A DNA stretch of 64,000 nucleotides from Aestuariivivens sediminis (GCF_022662105.1 NZ_JAKMCP010000002.1:372001-436000); one strand, 5' to 3'; shown: positions 16,627-26,033, counted from the first letter of the stretch. A program made the numbers and translations. The notes: a model not told the origin generated them from the letters alone.

Positions 16627-16650
16627 TCATAGCCAAACCGTAAGGCATTA
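16627..16650. repeat. Partial copy of the TCATAGCCAAACCGT repeat
   Basis: TCATAGCCAAACCGT at 16627-16641 is identical to 5310-5324 and is followed by AAGGCATTA. It ends 19 bases before the ATG at 16661, the same position relative to a start as the copies at 5306 and 12202. Confidence 0.55.
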
Positions 16651-16660
16651 AATCAAATAC

Positions 16661-17371
16661 ATGAAAAAGACTTTATTACTCCCGCTAGCAGTACTTCTTA
16701 TAATATTCGGTTGCGAACACAAACCCCTTATTGAAGGGCTATGGCTGGTTAAATCAGTAAAGGTAGGCGAAGAAGACAGGACTCCAAATGCAAGATGGAT
16801 CCGTTTTAATTCCGACTTGACTCAAGAATCGGGCAATGGTAGATTTCAACATTCCTATGGAACATGGAAACTTAATGGGCAATCTCATGAACTATCTGTT
16901 GAAAACTCAAACGGTTTGGAGGATTTAAATCCTCCCTTTAAGGTAATGATTGATAAAAACAAAATGGTTTGGGAAAGAACCGAAGAAGGACAGGATATTA
17001 ACATGACTTTGGTCCGTGCATCTCGGCTGCCGGAAACGTATGGTGATAAAATACTTGGGCTGTGGCATTTAGAACGCGCTACCGGCCAGGGAAACTATTT
17101 TGAGCCGTCAACCAATAATGAAACCAAAAGTTATCTATTTTTCAGATGGGATAAGCGATTTGTCATAGCCTCCGAAAAAGGAAGCATACACGGCATTTAT
17201 AATGTTCACGGACATCACCCTGAAGTTGAATTAGTACCATATGGAGAACCCTTCGAAAGAACCTTTTGGAACATTCAATTTGAGGCTAATGAGATCACTT
17301 TAACATTATTAAATACAGACGGCATTGTGGCAAGAAAATTTAAAAGAATTCATAAATTTCCGGACCAATAA
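16661..17371 (+). CDS. Lipoprotein with two lipocalin-like repeats
   Basis: A 236-residue lipoprotein: signal MKKTLLLPLAVLLIIFGC (cysteine at 18). Two similar units begin LIEGLWLVKSVKVGEED (about 23) and ILGLWHLERATGQGNYF (about 131). Each opens with the G-x-W signature of lipocalin-like domains and continues with alternating beta strands (RWIRFNSDLTQESGNGRFQ; YLFFRWDKRFVIASEKGSI). It probably binds a small hydrophobic ligand or acts structurally in the envelope. The duplication is visible, but identity between the halves is low. Preceded by a copy of the dispersed repeat. Confidence 0.65.
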   Translation: MKKTLLLPLAVLLIIFGCEHKPLIEGLWLVKSVKVGEEDRTPNARWIRFNSDLTQESGNGRFQHSYGTWKLNGQSHELSVENSNGLEDLNPPFKVMIDKNKMVWERTEEGQDINMTLVRASRLPETYGDKILGLWHLERATGQGNYFEPSTNNETKSYLFFRWDKRFVIASEKGSIHGIYNVHGHHPEVELVPYGEPFERTFWNIQFEANEITLTLLNTDGIVARKFKRIHKFPDQ

Positions 17372-17471
17372 AAACGATATGAGAACAATGGATAACCGCA
17401 TTCATTCGAAACACAAAGTCATCCAACCGATAACTGATGGTTATACAAACCCTGGACATTAATTAGAAAAA

Positions 17472-18881
17472 ATGAGCAAACTTCAAGACAACATGTTTCT
17501 CGAAATGAGAAACAAAGAACTATTTAAGCAGGCACAACAATATGCATTTGAATATTTGGAAGGTGTATTTGACCGAAATGTTTATCCAACAGAAGAAGCC
17601 CTTAAGAACTTATCCGTGTTCAACGAAGAACTTCCTGTTAACTCAACAAACGCTAAACGTGTCATTGAACAATTACACAAATACGGGAACCCGGCAACCA
17701 CAGCAACTTTGGGGGGAAGATATTTTGGATTTGTCTGTGGAAGTGTGGTCCCGGTAGGTTTGGCCGCTAAAAATCTTGGAACCTATTGGGACCAGGCCCC
17801 TGCCATGAATGTGCTTTCCCCAATAGGAAGTAAATTGGAATCTGTTGTTGAAAAATGGCTTGTAGAATTATTCCATTTGCCTCAAACGACTTCCGCCGGA
17901 TTTGTTAGCGGAACATCAACAGCAAATTTATGCGGTTTGGCGGCTGCCAGATATCGCATTCTTGAAAGAAACCATTGGGATATCAATGAAAAAGGGCTTA
18001 GAAACTCCCCTAAAATAAGAATTGTAACCGGGAAACACGCCCATTCGACGGTTTTAAAAGCTATCGGTATTTTAGGTTTGGGAAAGGAAAATATAGAATG
18101 GGTAGAGGTTGATAATCAAGGTAGAATCATCCCTGAATCGATTCCTGAATTAGATGAAAACACCATTTTGATATTACAGGCAGGCAATGTAAATAGTGGC
18201 GCATTTGATGACTTTGAAGGGATTTGCAAGAAGGCAAAGAAAGCCAATGCCTGGGTGCATATCGATGGTGCTTTTGGTTTGTGGGCACAAGCCGTGAAAG
18301 AATTACAGCATTTAACCAAGGGGATAGAAAAGGCTTCTTCCTGGGCTGTAGATGGTCACAAAACATTAAACACTCCATATGATTGTGGAATCATATTATG
18401 TTCAGACCAGGAGGCCATGACTTCGGCGCTTCATATGTCTGGAAGTTACATTGTAGAAAGCGATGAAAGAGATGGTATGTTTTATACCCCTGAAATGTCT
18501 CGTAGAGCCAGGATCATTGAATTATGGTCGATATTGAAGTACCTTGGTAAAAATGGAATTGATGAAATGATTCTGAACATGACCCAAAGGGCAAAACAAT
18601 TTGCGGAAGAAATAACAAAAACCAATGGCTTCTATGTTGAAAATGACATTGTGTTAAATCAAGTCCTTGTGAGATGCGATACCGATGAAATTACAGATAG
18701 GGTGTTGCATACCATTCAAAGGTTAAGAGTGTGTTGGCTGGGGGGTTCCATGTGGTTTGGTAAAAAGGTTATGCGCGTTAGTATTTGCTCATGGGCCACA
18801 ACGGAAAGCGACATTTCTAAAGCGGTGAAATCATTTCAAAAGGCCTTGGCGTTAGAAACAATCAAAGGCCATAAAGCATAG
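17472..18881 (+). CDS. PLP-dependent group II amino-acid decarboxylase-like enzyme
   Basis: A 469-residue fold-type I PLP enzyme of the group II decarboxylase family (aromatic amino acid, glutamate and cysteine-sulfinate decarboxylases). The Schiff-base lysine is K297 in VDGHKTLN. The PLP-ring aspartate is D265 in HIDGAFG. The His that stacks on PLP is H191 (GKHAHSTVLKA). The substrate-loop region GGRYFGFVCGSVVP (81-94) and GFVSGTSTANLCGL (143-156) fit. Cytoplasmic. Decarboxylase versus aldehyde synthase or aminotransfer activity, and the substrate, cannot be settled. The gene 57 bases downstream is an NAD-binding protein, a possible co-transcribed partner. Confidence 0.88.
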   Translation: MSKLQDNMFLEMRNKELFKQAQQYAFEYLEGVFDRNVYPTEEALKNLSVFNEELPVNSTNAKRVIEQLHKYGNPATTATLGGRYFGFVCGSVVPVGLAAKNLGTYWDQAPAMNVLSPIGSKLESVVEKWLVELFHLPQTTSAGFVSGTSTANLCGLAAARYRILERNHWDINEKGLRNSPKIRIVTGKHAHSTVLKAIGILGLGKENIEWVEVDNQGRIIPESIPELDENTILILQAGNVNSGAFDDFEGICKKAKKANAWVHIDGAFGLWAQAVKELQHLTKGIEKASSWAVDGHKTLNTPYDCGIILCSDQEAMTSALHMSGSYIVESDERDGMFYTPEMSRRARIIELWSILKYLGKNGIDEMILNMTQRAKQFAEEITKTNGFYVENDIVLNQVLVRCDTDEITDRVLHTIQRLRVCWLGGSMWFGKKVMRVSICSWATTESDISKAVKSFQKALALETIKGHKA

Positions 18882-18937
18882 GCATTTAAAATCAGGTATA
18901 GTCCAGTAGTGGTGAAATCTTCAAAAAAAAGAGAGAA

Positions 18938-19660
18938 ATGTTAGTATTAGTCGTAGGGGCCAGTGGTGCAACAGGCAGACATTTGGTTAATCAGCTTTTG
19001 CTCAAAGGAAATCAAGTTAGAATTATAGTGCGTTCCAAAGCGCATTTACCAAAATCATGGAAGGCGAATACCCATTTAGAAATTATTACGGCCAGCATTT
19101 TAGAGTTAACGGAAAACCAATTGATTACATACACCTCTGATTGTGATGCCATAGTATCCTGTTTGGGACATAACGTTACTTTCAAGGGTATTTATGGAAA
19201 ACCCAGAAAACTAGTGACCGAGGCCACCAAGCGACTTTGTAATGCTGTCCAAACTCATGAACTAAAAAGCCCGATCAAATTCGTGTTAATGAACTCCTCC
19301 GGAAACAGTAACCGAGACTTGAACGAACCCATGTCATTAGCTCAAAAAGGGGTTATCGGCCTGCTTAGATTGTTGTTACCACCCCATGTAGATAATGAAC
19401 AGGCAGCGGATTATTTACGGACCCAAATTGGTCAAAATAACAGGCATATCGAATGGGTCGCTGTTAGACCCGATAGTTTGATAAATGAAGACGACCTTAC
19501 CGAATACGAATCCTATGCCTCACCCATTAGAAGTGCCATTTTTAATGCCGGTAAGATCAGCCGAATCAATGTAGGACACTTTATGGCGGAATTAATTAAC
19601 GATAATAATCTATGGAATACATGGAAAGGCCAAATGCCTGTTCTTTATTCTAAAACTTGA
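18938..19660 (+). CDS. Atypical SDR / NAD(P)H-binding protein
   Basis: A 240-residue Rossmann-fold protein of the NAD(P)-binding (NmrA/atypical SDR-like) family. The nucleotide motif is GASGATG (7-13) in LVVGASGATGRHLVNQLL, and RIIVRSKAH follows at the second strand, where the Arg suggests NADP(H). Later VSCLGHN and FVLMNSSGNSNRD match the usual strands 4-5, and VRPDSLINED is the late conserved segment. A YxxxK catalytic pair is not obvious, so it may be a redox sensor rather than a dehydrogenase. It follows the PLP enzyme closely and may share its transcript. Confidence 0.8.
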   Translation: MLVLVVGASGATGRHLVNQLLLKGNQVRIIVRSKAHLPKSWKANTHLEIITASILELTENQLITYTSDCDAIVSCLGHNVTFKGIYGKPRKLVTEATKRLCNAVQTHELKSPIKFVLMNSSGNSNRDLNEPMSLAQKGVIGLLRLLLPPHVDNEQAADYLRTQIGQNNRHIEWVAVRPDSLINEDDLTEYESYASPIRSAIFNAGKISRINVGHFMAELINDNNLWNTWKGQMPVLYSKT

Positions 19661-19824
19661 CGCGTTAATATCCAAACATAACCCCTATTACGACATATTC
19701 GACTACCCCTCATACCCCGTCGATCTGGTTAGAATGATTAGTTGGCCTTCTAAATCGAAAATAATTACTAATTTTATCCGTAACTGAGACCTATACCACC
19801 ACGATACCACAATTTATCTCCACT

Positions 19825-21696
19825 ATGAAATATGTTCAAAGGCTGGATTCAGTCCTAATTCGATCCCTAGTTCTACTGGTTCTCTTGCCGTCCTGCCGTT
19901 CTGAAAACCCCGCCCTTGAAAAACCGAATATCGTTTGGATCACATCAGAGGACAATTCAAAACATTACCTAAAGCGGTTTGATGACAACGGCGTTTCAAC
20001 ACCCCACATTGAATCCCTGGCAGATCATGGAATAGTTTTCAGTCGGGCATTCTCGAATGCACCCGTCTGTAGTGTGGCCCGTTCGACTATAATTTCGGGA
20101 TGTTATGCCCCAAGATTAGGGGCTCAGTATCATAGAAAAATGACTAAAGTTCCCATGCCGGATGCATTGAAGATGTTTCCTGCCTATCTTCGGAAAGCGG
20201 GTTATTATACCACCAATAACAGTAAAGAGGATTATAATATTATTAAGGGGGATGATGTCTGGAATGAATCTTCCGGGAATGCGTCCTGGCGAAATAGAGT
20301 TGCAGGACAACCCTTTTTTCATGTGGTTAACATTGACAGGACTCATGAGGGGACGCTTCATTTCACAAAGGAACAAATGAATGACCAGCCCAATATAAAT
20401 GATGAATATGGGTTTGAGGTTCAGCCCAATCATCCGGACACCAAACTTTTCAGGTACACGAATGCCCGTTATCGTGACAAGATCCAGCAAATGGATACGC
20501 AAGTAGGGGCTATTATTAAAGAACTCGAAAAAGACGGGCTGCTCGAAAATACGTTTATTTTCTATTTTGGAGATCACGGGGGGGCATTGCCTGGAAGTAA
20601 GGGATACGTGTACGAGACGGGGCTGCACATACCACTTGTTGTTCGTATCCCTGAAAAATACCACCATTTGGTGGATATTAAAGCAGGAAGCACGGTAAAA
20701 GGCTTTGTGAGTTTTATAGATTTAGGGCCAACTGTATTGAACTTAGCCGGAGTGGACATTCCTGATGGTCTTGATGGAAGCCCCTTTTTGGGAAAACAGT
20801 TGAGTACGGAAGCGGTGAATGCCAGAGATGAGACCTTTGCCTATGCCGATCGATTTGATGAAAAATATGATCTGGTAAGATCCATACGAAAAGGCAACTA
20901 TAAATACATTAGAAGCTATCAGCCCTTCAATTTTGATGGCTTAATGAATAACTACCGTTATAAACAGCTCGCTTATCGGGAATGGCAGTCCATGTTCGAG
21001 GAAGGTTTATTAAATGATGTACAATCCGCCTTCTTCAAAAATCGTGAGCCCGAAATGCTTTTTGATGTGGAAGCTGATCCTTTTGAAACTAATAATCTTA
21101 TTGCAGACCCGAAGTATCTTGACCTTACCCTAGCCCTTCGTCAACGTTTAAATACCTGGGTTAAAGAAATGCCGGATTTGTCCTTTTACCCTGAATATGT
21201 TCTCATTGAAAACGCTTTTTCCAACCCCGTGGCATTTGGAAGATTACACCAAAAGGAAATTGCAAAATATGTGGATATTTCCAATTTGTGTCTGTCGAAT
21301 TTTGAAAGTGTGAAAGAGAAAATTATCCAAAGTTTACATGCGGAAGACCCCTGGGAAAGATATTGGGGCTTAATAACGTGCAGTATCTTTAATAAAGAGG
21401 CCTCGTCCTTGGAAAGCACAATACGATCTCTGGCTTACCATGATCCGGTACATATAAATCGTGTGCGTGCTGCAGAATATTTGGGAATCACAAGGATTGA
21501 GGATCCCTCATCGGTTATGACAACGGCCCTGTACAATTCTAAAACACCTGCGGAAGCTCTATTGATACTGAATTCCATTGTATTGATGCAATCCAACCCG
21601 TATCACTATACATTTGACATTCAACTGGAGAATATTTCCGGAACCGTTGTAGAAAACCCGGAGGTTAAACGTAAATTGGATTATTTGGATCTCTAA
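19825..21696 (+). CDS. Sulfatase lipoprotein with C-terminal helical region
   Basis: A 623-residue type I sulfatase. The signal ends LLPSC (cysteine at 24). The metal-binding segment is reduced to ITSEDNSKHYLKRFDDNG. The formylglycine motif is C82-S-V-A-R86 (NAPVCSVARSTIISG), with Val where the strict C-x-[PA]-x-R consensus has Pro or Ala; variants of this sort are known in one sulfatase branch related to heparan/sulfamidase types. Metal ligands continue at YFGDHGGALPGSKG. After the usual C-terminal subdomain (about 470), residues 490-620 form short paired helices with HEAT-like spacing (PWERYWGLITCSIF, RVRAAEYLGI, PAEALLILNSI). Substrate unknown; a second sulfatase starts the window. Confidence 0.85.
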   Translation: MKYVQRLDSVLIRSLVLLVLLPSCRSENPALEKPNIVWITSEDNSKHYLKRFDDNGVSTPHIESLADHGIVFSRAFSNAPVCSVARSTIISGCYAPRLGAQYHRKMTKVPMPDALKMFPAYLRKAGYYTTNNSKEDYNIIKGDDVWNESSGNASWRNRVAGQPFFHVVNIDRTHEGTLHFTKEQMNDQPNINDEYGFEVQPNHPDTKLFRYTNARYRDKIQQMDTQVGAIIKELEKDGLLENTFIFYFGDHGGALPGSKGYVYETGLHIPLVVRIPEKYHHLVDIKAGSTVKGFVSFIDLGPTVLNLAGVDIPDGLDGSPFLGKQLSTEAVNARDETFAYADRFDEKYDLVRSIRKGNYKYIRSYQPFNFDGLMNNYRYKQLAYREWQSMFEEGLLNDVQSAFFKNREPEMLFDVEADPFETNNLIADPKYLDLTLALRQRLNTWVKEMPDLSFYPEYVLIENAFSNPVAFGRLHQKEIAKYVDISNLCLSNFESVKEKIIQSLHAEDPWERYWGLITCSIFNKEASSLESTIRSLAYHDPVHINRVRAAEYLGITRIEDPSSVMTTALYNSKTPAEALLILNSIVLMQSNPYHYTFDIQLENISGTVVENPEVKRKLDYLDL

Positions 21697-21774
21697 TAGG
21701 TAAAATTCACGGCCAGTAACATGGTATGAACATAATAGCCGAATGGCGTCCAAACGAATATTGAAATTAATCAT

Positions 21775-22644
21775 ATGAAAAAGATATCATTAGTCTTATC
21801 AGGAGGAGGTGCAAGAGGAATTGCACACCTGGGGGTTTTGGAAGAGTTGGAAAAACAGGATTATGAAATTCACTCCATAACAGGTACTTCTATGGGGGCC
21901 GTTGTGGGTGGAATTTATGCAGCCGGAAAAATTAGGGAGTTTAAAAAATGGATTTTAAACCTCGATAAAATAGACATCTTTAAACTGGTGGATTTCACAC
22001 TTTTTAATAATGGCTTTATTAAGGGTGATAAAGTATTTGAAGCCATATCACCCTTCATCTCGAACCGTCAGATTCAGGATTTACCAATTAGGTATTCTGC
22101 AACTGCCACCGATTTAGTGGGTAAAAAAGAAGTTCTGTTCACAGAGGGAAGTCTCTATGATGCGTTGCGCGCTTCGATTGCAATTCCAAATGTCCTGACA
22201 CCGGTGGTCAAGGAGGATGCCATTCTTGTCGATGGTGGTGTGGTAAATAATATTCCTATCAATCATGCGCATCGAATGGATAATGATCTTTTGGTTGCAG
22301 TTAATGTGAATGCCGATATTCCCCTAATTGATACTGAGATAAAGAATAAGGAAAAGGAGTCTCTCTATCAAAGCGCTATGGCTAAATTCAGTAAGAATTT
22401 GAGGGAATTGTTCTCTAATGATGCCAATAATGATTTAAATTATTTTGACATCATGAATGTTTCTTTTGAATTGATGAGGAACGAAATGGATAAGATCTCC
22501 CTTAAAAATACACCTCCCGATATATTAATAGAAACTTCACGGGATCGCTGTAAGATTTATGATTTTTATAAGGCAGAGGAATTGATAGCGCTGGGACGGA
22601 AAGCAACCGTAATGGCTTTAAAACGCCATACAAATCCATCATAG
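21775..22644 (+). CDS. Patatin-like phospholipase
   Basis: A 289-residue serine lipid acyl hydrolase. The oxyanion loop is SGGGARG (9-15), the nucleophile is S39 in GTSMG, and the catalytic Asp is D153 in VDGGVVNNIP. Together these give the complete Ser-Asp dyad of patatins such as RssA-like proteins and ExoU. No signal peptide, so cytoplasmic or membrane-associated. Length matches the compact bacterial family. The preceding sulfatase stops 78 bases upstream; no functional link is apparent. Confidence 0.92.
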   Translation: MKKISLVLSGGGARGIAHLGVLEELEKQDYEIHSITGTSMGAVVGGIYAAGKIREFKKWILNLDKIDIFKLVDFTLFNNGFIKGDKVFEAISPFISNRQIQDLPIRYSATATDLVGKKEVLFTEGSLYDALRASIAIPNVLTPVVKEDAILVDGGVVNNIPINHAHRMDNDLLVAVNVNADIPLIDTEIKNKEKESLYQSAMAKFSKNLRELFSNDANNDLNYFDIMNVSFELMRNEMDKISLKNTPPDILIETSRDRCKIYDFYKAEELIALGRKATVMALKRHTNPS

Positions 22645-22820
22645 AATGACGGTTTAAATTCTAAAAAAGGGAACGGTAACCGGCTAAAACACCACTTGAA
22701 AAGAATAGATCCAAAAATAATCATCTAAACATAATAACCATTATCTTACCGGATGCAATGTGAGGAGATTCAAAATGGGCATCTGCTCTATGGACTATCC
22801 GTCATATCCCATGGAACGCT

Positions 22821-24227
22821 ATGAGAACGAACATTAAAAAAATCAAATTGATGACCCGTCCCCAAAAAGCAAACAATGCGCTCAAACGGTCATTAGGCCT
22901 CACGTCCCTTATTGCGATTTGTGTTGGGGTGGTGGTTGGTCAGGGTCCATTAATTACTATTTTACAGGGTGTAGGCATAAATGCTACAGGATTTGTTGTA
23001 GCCATGCTTATTGCCTTTGTGTTATCGTTGAGTTACGTTTTTACCTTTAGTGAACTTGCCCTAATGATGCCCAAGGCAGGCGGCATTAGTACCTACACTG
23101 AAGTTGCGGTAGGGCATCTCCCGGCTATCATTGTGACCATTGGCGGCTATTTGGGTATTGCTGTTTTTGCAGGAGCTGCAGATCTCTTCTTGCTGGATTA
23201 TGTCATGGATACCCTCTATCCCGACACCTTTAGCCGTTTTGGACTTTGGGTTTATATCATCATCATTATTTTAAATATTCTGGGTATTGAGGTTTTTGCA
23301 ACGGTACAAAACCTACTGGCATTCGTAATGCTCACTGCCTTAATTGTTATTGGGATTGCCGGGATAAGCAGTTCAGCAGTTCAAGATATTCCTTTTGAAG
23401 GTTTAATATCGGGTATTGGCGCATTGGACTGGAGCTTACTTTCATTGACCGTCCTTGCGGTATGGGCCTTTCTTGGGATGGAATTTGTTTGTCCGTTGGT
23501 GGAAGAAACCAAACAGCCCGAAAAGAACTTACCCAAGGCCATGCTAATTTCTTGTTTCATCCTGTTATTGATTTATGGATCGGTTGCATTGGCTGGTTAT
23601 CACAAGGTGCCTGGTAAGGAATTAGTCGATTCTTCTATCCCGCATTGGGTTTTGGTCAAATCCATTTTTGGTGAAAATGCACGATTAATTATGGCTGTCC
23701 TTGCCATTACAGCAGCTGCTACCTGTTTTAGCACCGGAATCGCCTCCATTTCTAGAATGCTGTTTGGCATGGCCAAGAACAATCAATTACCGTCTGCATT
23801 TAAACGCCTCCATCCTAAATTCAAAACCCCTTGGTTTGGCATCTTTTTTCAATGCAGCCTGGCCATTGCAGTGTATATCATTTTTCAAGACTCACAGAAT
23901 ATCATTATCCTTTTGATGATATCCTGTTCGGCCATATTTCTTCTGGTTTATATTATGGCCCACTTAGATCTGATGATCTTGAGAAAAAAATATCCTGAAT
24001 TCCATCGTCCCTATCGATCTCCTTTCTATCCCGTACTGCAAATACTGGGCATCATTGGAATGATTTATCTGATCATTAATAATTCGCCTTCCCCGGAAAT
24101 GACCAAAAAGGTGTATGTCAATGCCGGTGTGTTCATGGGGATCACAGCGCTGTACGCAGTTCTCTGGATAAAGTATCGAATGAAGAAACCTTATTTTAAA
24201 GGGGAGTCCATTGAAAAAGTGCTGTAG
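22821..24227 (+). CDS. APC-family amino-acid permease
   Basis: A 468-residue polytopic inner-membrane transporter with about 12 hydrophobic segments. TM1 carries the family signature GLTSLIAICVGVVVGQGPLIT, broken by glycines for substrate binding. WAFLGMEFVCPLVEETKQPEKNLPKA (shortened in most members to E-x-K-x-P-x-x-x-P-x-A) is the conserved loop after TM6. LYAV and KYRMKKPYFKG close the protein. Proton- or exchange-driven amino-acid transport is expected. The start could be ATG 22821 or ATG 22851; both leave a basic N-terminus before TM1. Preceded by a 176-base spacer without visible genes. Confidence 0.88.
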   Translation: MRTNIKKIKLMTRPQKANNALKRSLGLTSLIAICVGVVVGQGPLITILQGVGINATGFVVAMLIAFVLSLSYVFTFSELALMMPKAGGISTYTEVAVGHLPAIIVTIGGYLGIAVFAGAADLFLLDYVMDTLYPDTFSRFGLWVYIIIIILNILGIEVFATVQNLLAFVMLTALIVIGIAGISSSAVQDIPFEGLISGIGALDWSLLSLTVLAVWAFLGMEFVCPLVEETKQPEKNLPKAMLISCFILLLIYGSVALAGYHKVPGKELVDSSIPHWVLVKSIFGENARLIMAVLAITAAATCFSTGIASISRMLFGMAKNNQLPSAFKRLHPKFKTPWFGIFFQCSLAIAVYIIFQDSQNIIILLMISCSAIFLLVYIMAHLDLMILRKKYPEFHRPYRSPFYPVLQILGIIGMIYLIINNSPSPEMTKKVYVNAGVFMGITALYAVLWIKYRMKKPYFKGESIEKVL

Positions 24228-24267
24228 ACCGATACCCAAAATACCTGGGTCCCCTAGTGCTTATTGT

Positions 24268-24290
24268 TTTTTACTAAATTAGCACCACAC
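24268..24290. repeat. Copy of the CTAAATTAG spacer repeat
   Basis: TTTTTTACTAAATTAGC precedes a CACCACAC stretch and later ATGCCTTTGGCGAG, a decayed form of the CCGTTGGCGA right end at 10864. The 124-base spacer holds no gene. Confidence 0.35.
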
Positions 24291-24351
24291 TGTGTAACTA
24301 ATCTAACACAATGCCTTTGGCGAGTTAGAACACATCGTAAAACGCTAACCT

Positions 24352-25335
24352 ATGATATGTATCAGGCTATTTCAATGGGGAATATTCGTAGCCCTATCCT
24401 TTGTAGGATGTAAATCGGAACCCCAAAATCAAGACCAAAAGTCTATAGAAAAAGGTATTGAAAGAATAGATGTTACGGAACACTACGTTTCAGATAGCTA
24501 TCACAAGAGACATGACGGTTTCGATTGGGTTGCTGTATCGGTGAAACACCATGGGGATGAATCCCTATGGGTATCCGTTCGATCGCGGGCAGACCAAAAA
24601 AAACCGACCTGCACATACGATACGAAAGCCTTCAGAATAGATAAGAACACCTATGAATCGACCTATGACGGAAAGCGCATCCGCTTTGAATTTTTCCCAA
24701 CAAGTCTAACCATCTCCACCGAAAATCCTGATGATTCCAATATGCTCTATTTCTTTTGTAATGGAGGAGCAACCCTAGCCGGTCACTATGGCAAAATTGA
24801 CGGTGAATTAGACACTCAACAGATCGATTTAACGACGTTTAGTAAAGTATTGAATCTTCAGGGCATTGGCTTTAACGTCTCTTCCATTGAAAAAGATAAC
24901 AAGAATACCCTCACCATTTTTACATTTGGTCTTGAAAATCGCGACTATAATGAAACCTTTACCATTGAAGGTCAGGTTGTCATCGATGCCGAAGTGGAAG
25001 ACCTTAATTCGGATGGTTCACCCGAACTTTTCGTTTACACCCAATCCGTTGGTAGTGGTAGTTATGGAAATATCTTCGCATTTTCAGTGAACGCTAAAAA
25101 ATCCATGAGTCAAGTCTATTTCCCACCAACATCCGAGAATCCCAAAATCAATTCAGGGTATCGCGGACATGATGCGTTTACGATTGTCGAAAATACCTTA
25201 AGTCAACGTTTCCCCATCTATAAAGAAGGGGACACGAATGCCTCACCAACAGGAGGAACACGACAAGTTTCATATACATTAGTTGAAGGCGAAGCGATGA
25301 GACAATTAAAGGTGCTTGACATTACTGAATATTAA
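24352..25335 (+). CDS. Lipoprotein with C-terminal PliI-like (lysozyme inhibitor) domain
   Basis: A 327-residue lipoprotein: signal ending SFVGC (cysteine near 20). Residues 35-155 form a beta-rich domain (DWVAVSVKHHGDESLWVSVRSR shortened; TCTYDTKAFRI; FFCNGG) that may be MliC-like. The C-terminal half (about 165-325) carries a pattern I associate with PliI, the periplasmic inhibitor of I-type lysozyme: EVEDLNSDGSPELFVYTQS, GSGSYGNIFAFSVN, GYRGHDAFTIVEN, RFPIYKEGDTN, and RQVSYTLVEGEAMRQLKVL. If correct, it protects peptidoglycan from invertebrate-type lysozymes, which fits a host- or particle-associated marine bacterium. The family call is from memory. Confidence 0.6.
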   Translation: MICIRLFQWGIFVALSFVGCKSEPQNQDQKSIEKGIERIDVTEHYVSDSYHKRHDGFDWVAVSVKHHGDESLWVSVRSRADQKKPTCTYDTKAFRIDKNTYESTYDGKRIRFEFFPTSLTISTENPDDSNMLYFFCNGGATLAGHYGKIDGELDTQQIDLTTFSKVLNLQGIGFNVSSIEKDNKNTLTIFTFGLENRDYNETFTIEGQVVIDAEVEDLNSDGSPELFVYTQSVGSGSYGNIFAFSVNAKKSMSQVYFPPTSENPKINSGYRGHDAFTIVENTLSQRFPIYKEGDTNASPTGGTRQVSYTLVEGEAMRQLKVLDITEY

Positions 25336-25391
25336 ACGATTTAAAATTGATTCATCCGTAAAACTTAAAAATCAAACTAAAACAACTCATT

Positions 25392-26033
25392 ATGAAAACA
25401 GCATTTCAAGCAGGTAGAAGAGGATTTCTAAAACATTCGGCATTAACCACAGCAGGACTTCTTACGGTTCCAATGGTTAGTTTGGCCCAAACACGGCCCT
25501 TACCAACTTCAGACAGTATCTTTTTAATAGGCCCTCTGGAAGGTTATACGCCAAGAATTGGAACACTGCTCTCAACGATGAATATGATGCGTCATTGGGT
25601 AATAGAGCAGGTTAAAGACTTAACTCAGGATCAACTGGATTTTCAGCTTGATGACAAATCAAATTCAATAGGTGCTATGCTACTGCATCTGGCTGCCTGT
25701 GAAAGGTACTATCAGTTGAATACTTTTAATGAAATGAAATGGGGGACATGGAATGATGACATCAAAAAAGAATGGGATGTCCCAATGAATCTTGGAGAGG
25801 AAGGGAGAAAACAAATAAAGGGACACCACATTGATTATTATCTCTCCAGACTAGAGGAGGTTAGAGACATTACGAAAGAAGAGTTTGCAAAAAGAGATGA
25901 TAGTTGGTTGATGAAATCTGAGCTATTTTTTGAAGGTCAGCCTACGAACAACCATTGTAAATGGTTTCATGTCTGTGAGCATGAATCCAACCATAATGGT
26001 CAGATAAAATTTATTAAAGGCAGACTTCCATAA
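25392..26033 (+). CDS. Tat-exported DinB-like (DUF664) protein
   Basis: A 213-residue protein. The N-terminus AGRRGFLKHSALTTAGLL is a twin-arginine signal (RR-x-F-L-K), cleaved near SLAQ. The mature part is a four-helix DinB/YfiT-like bundle. Candidate metal-binding histidines are H in LLHLAACERYYQ (about 97) and two in FHVCEHESNHNGQIKFIKG (about 195-203), the usual three-His arrangement of this superfamily. Members are metal-dependent thiol transferases or of unknown role. Tat export suggests cofactor or metal loading in the cytoplasm. Last accessory gene before the ribosomal operon. Confidence 0.8.
   Translation: MKTAFQAGRRGFLKHSALTTAGLLTVPMVSLAQTRPLPTSDSIFLIGPLEGYTPRIGTLLSTMNMMRHWVIEQVKDLTQDQLDFQLDDKSNSIGAMLLHLAACERYYQLNTFNEMKWGTWNDDIKKEWDVPMNLGEEGRKQIKGHHIDYYLSRLEEVRDITKEEFAKRDDSWLMKSELFFEGQPTNNHCKWFHVCEHESNHNGQIKFIKGRLP

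Noticed and set aside
5080-24351. Canonical integron attC sites
   Set aside because: The spacers have inverted ends, but GTTRRRY and RYYYAAC cores were not found in consistent form and no integrase is visible, so only an integron-like resemblance is claimed.
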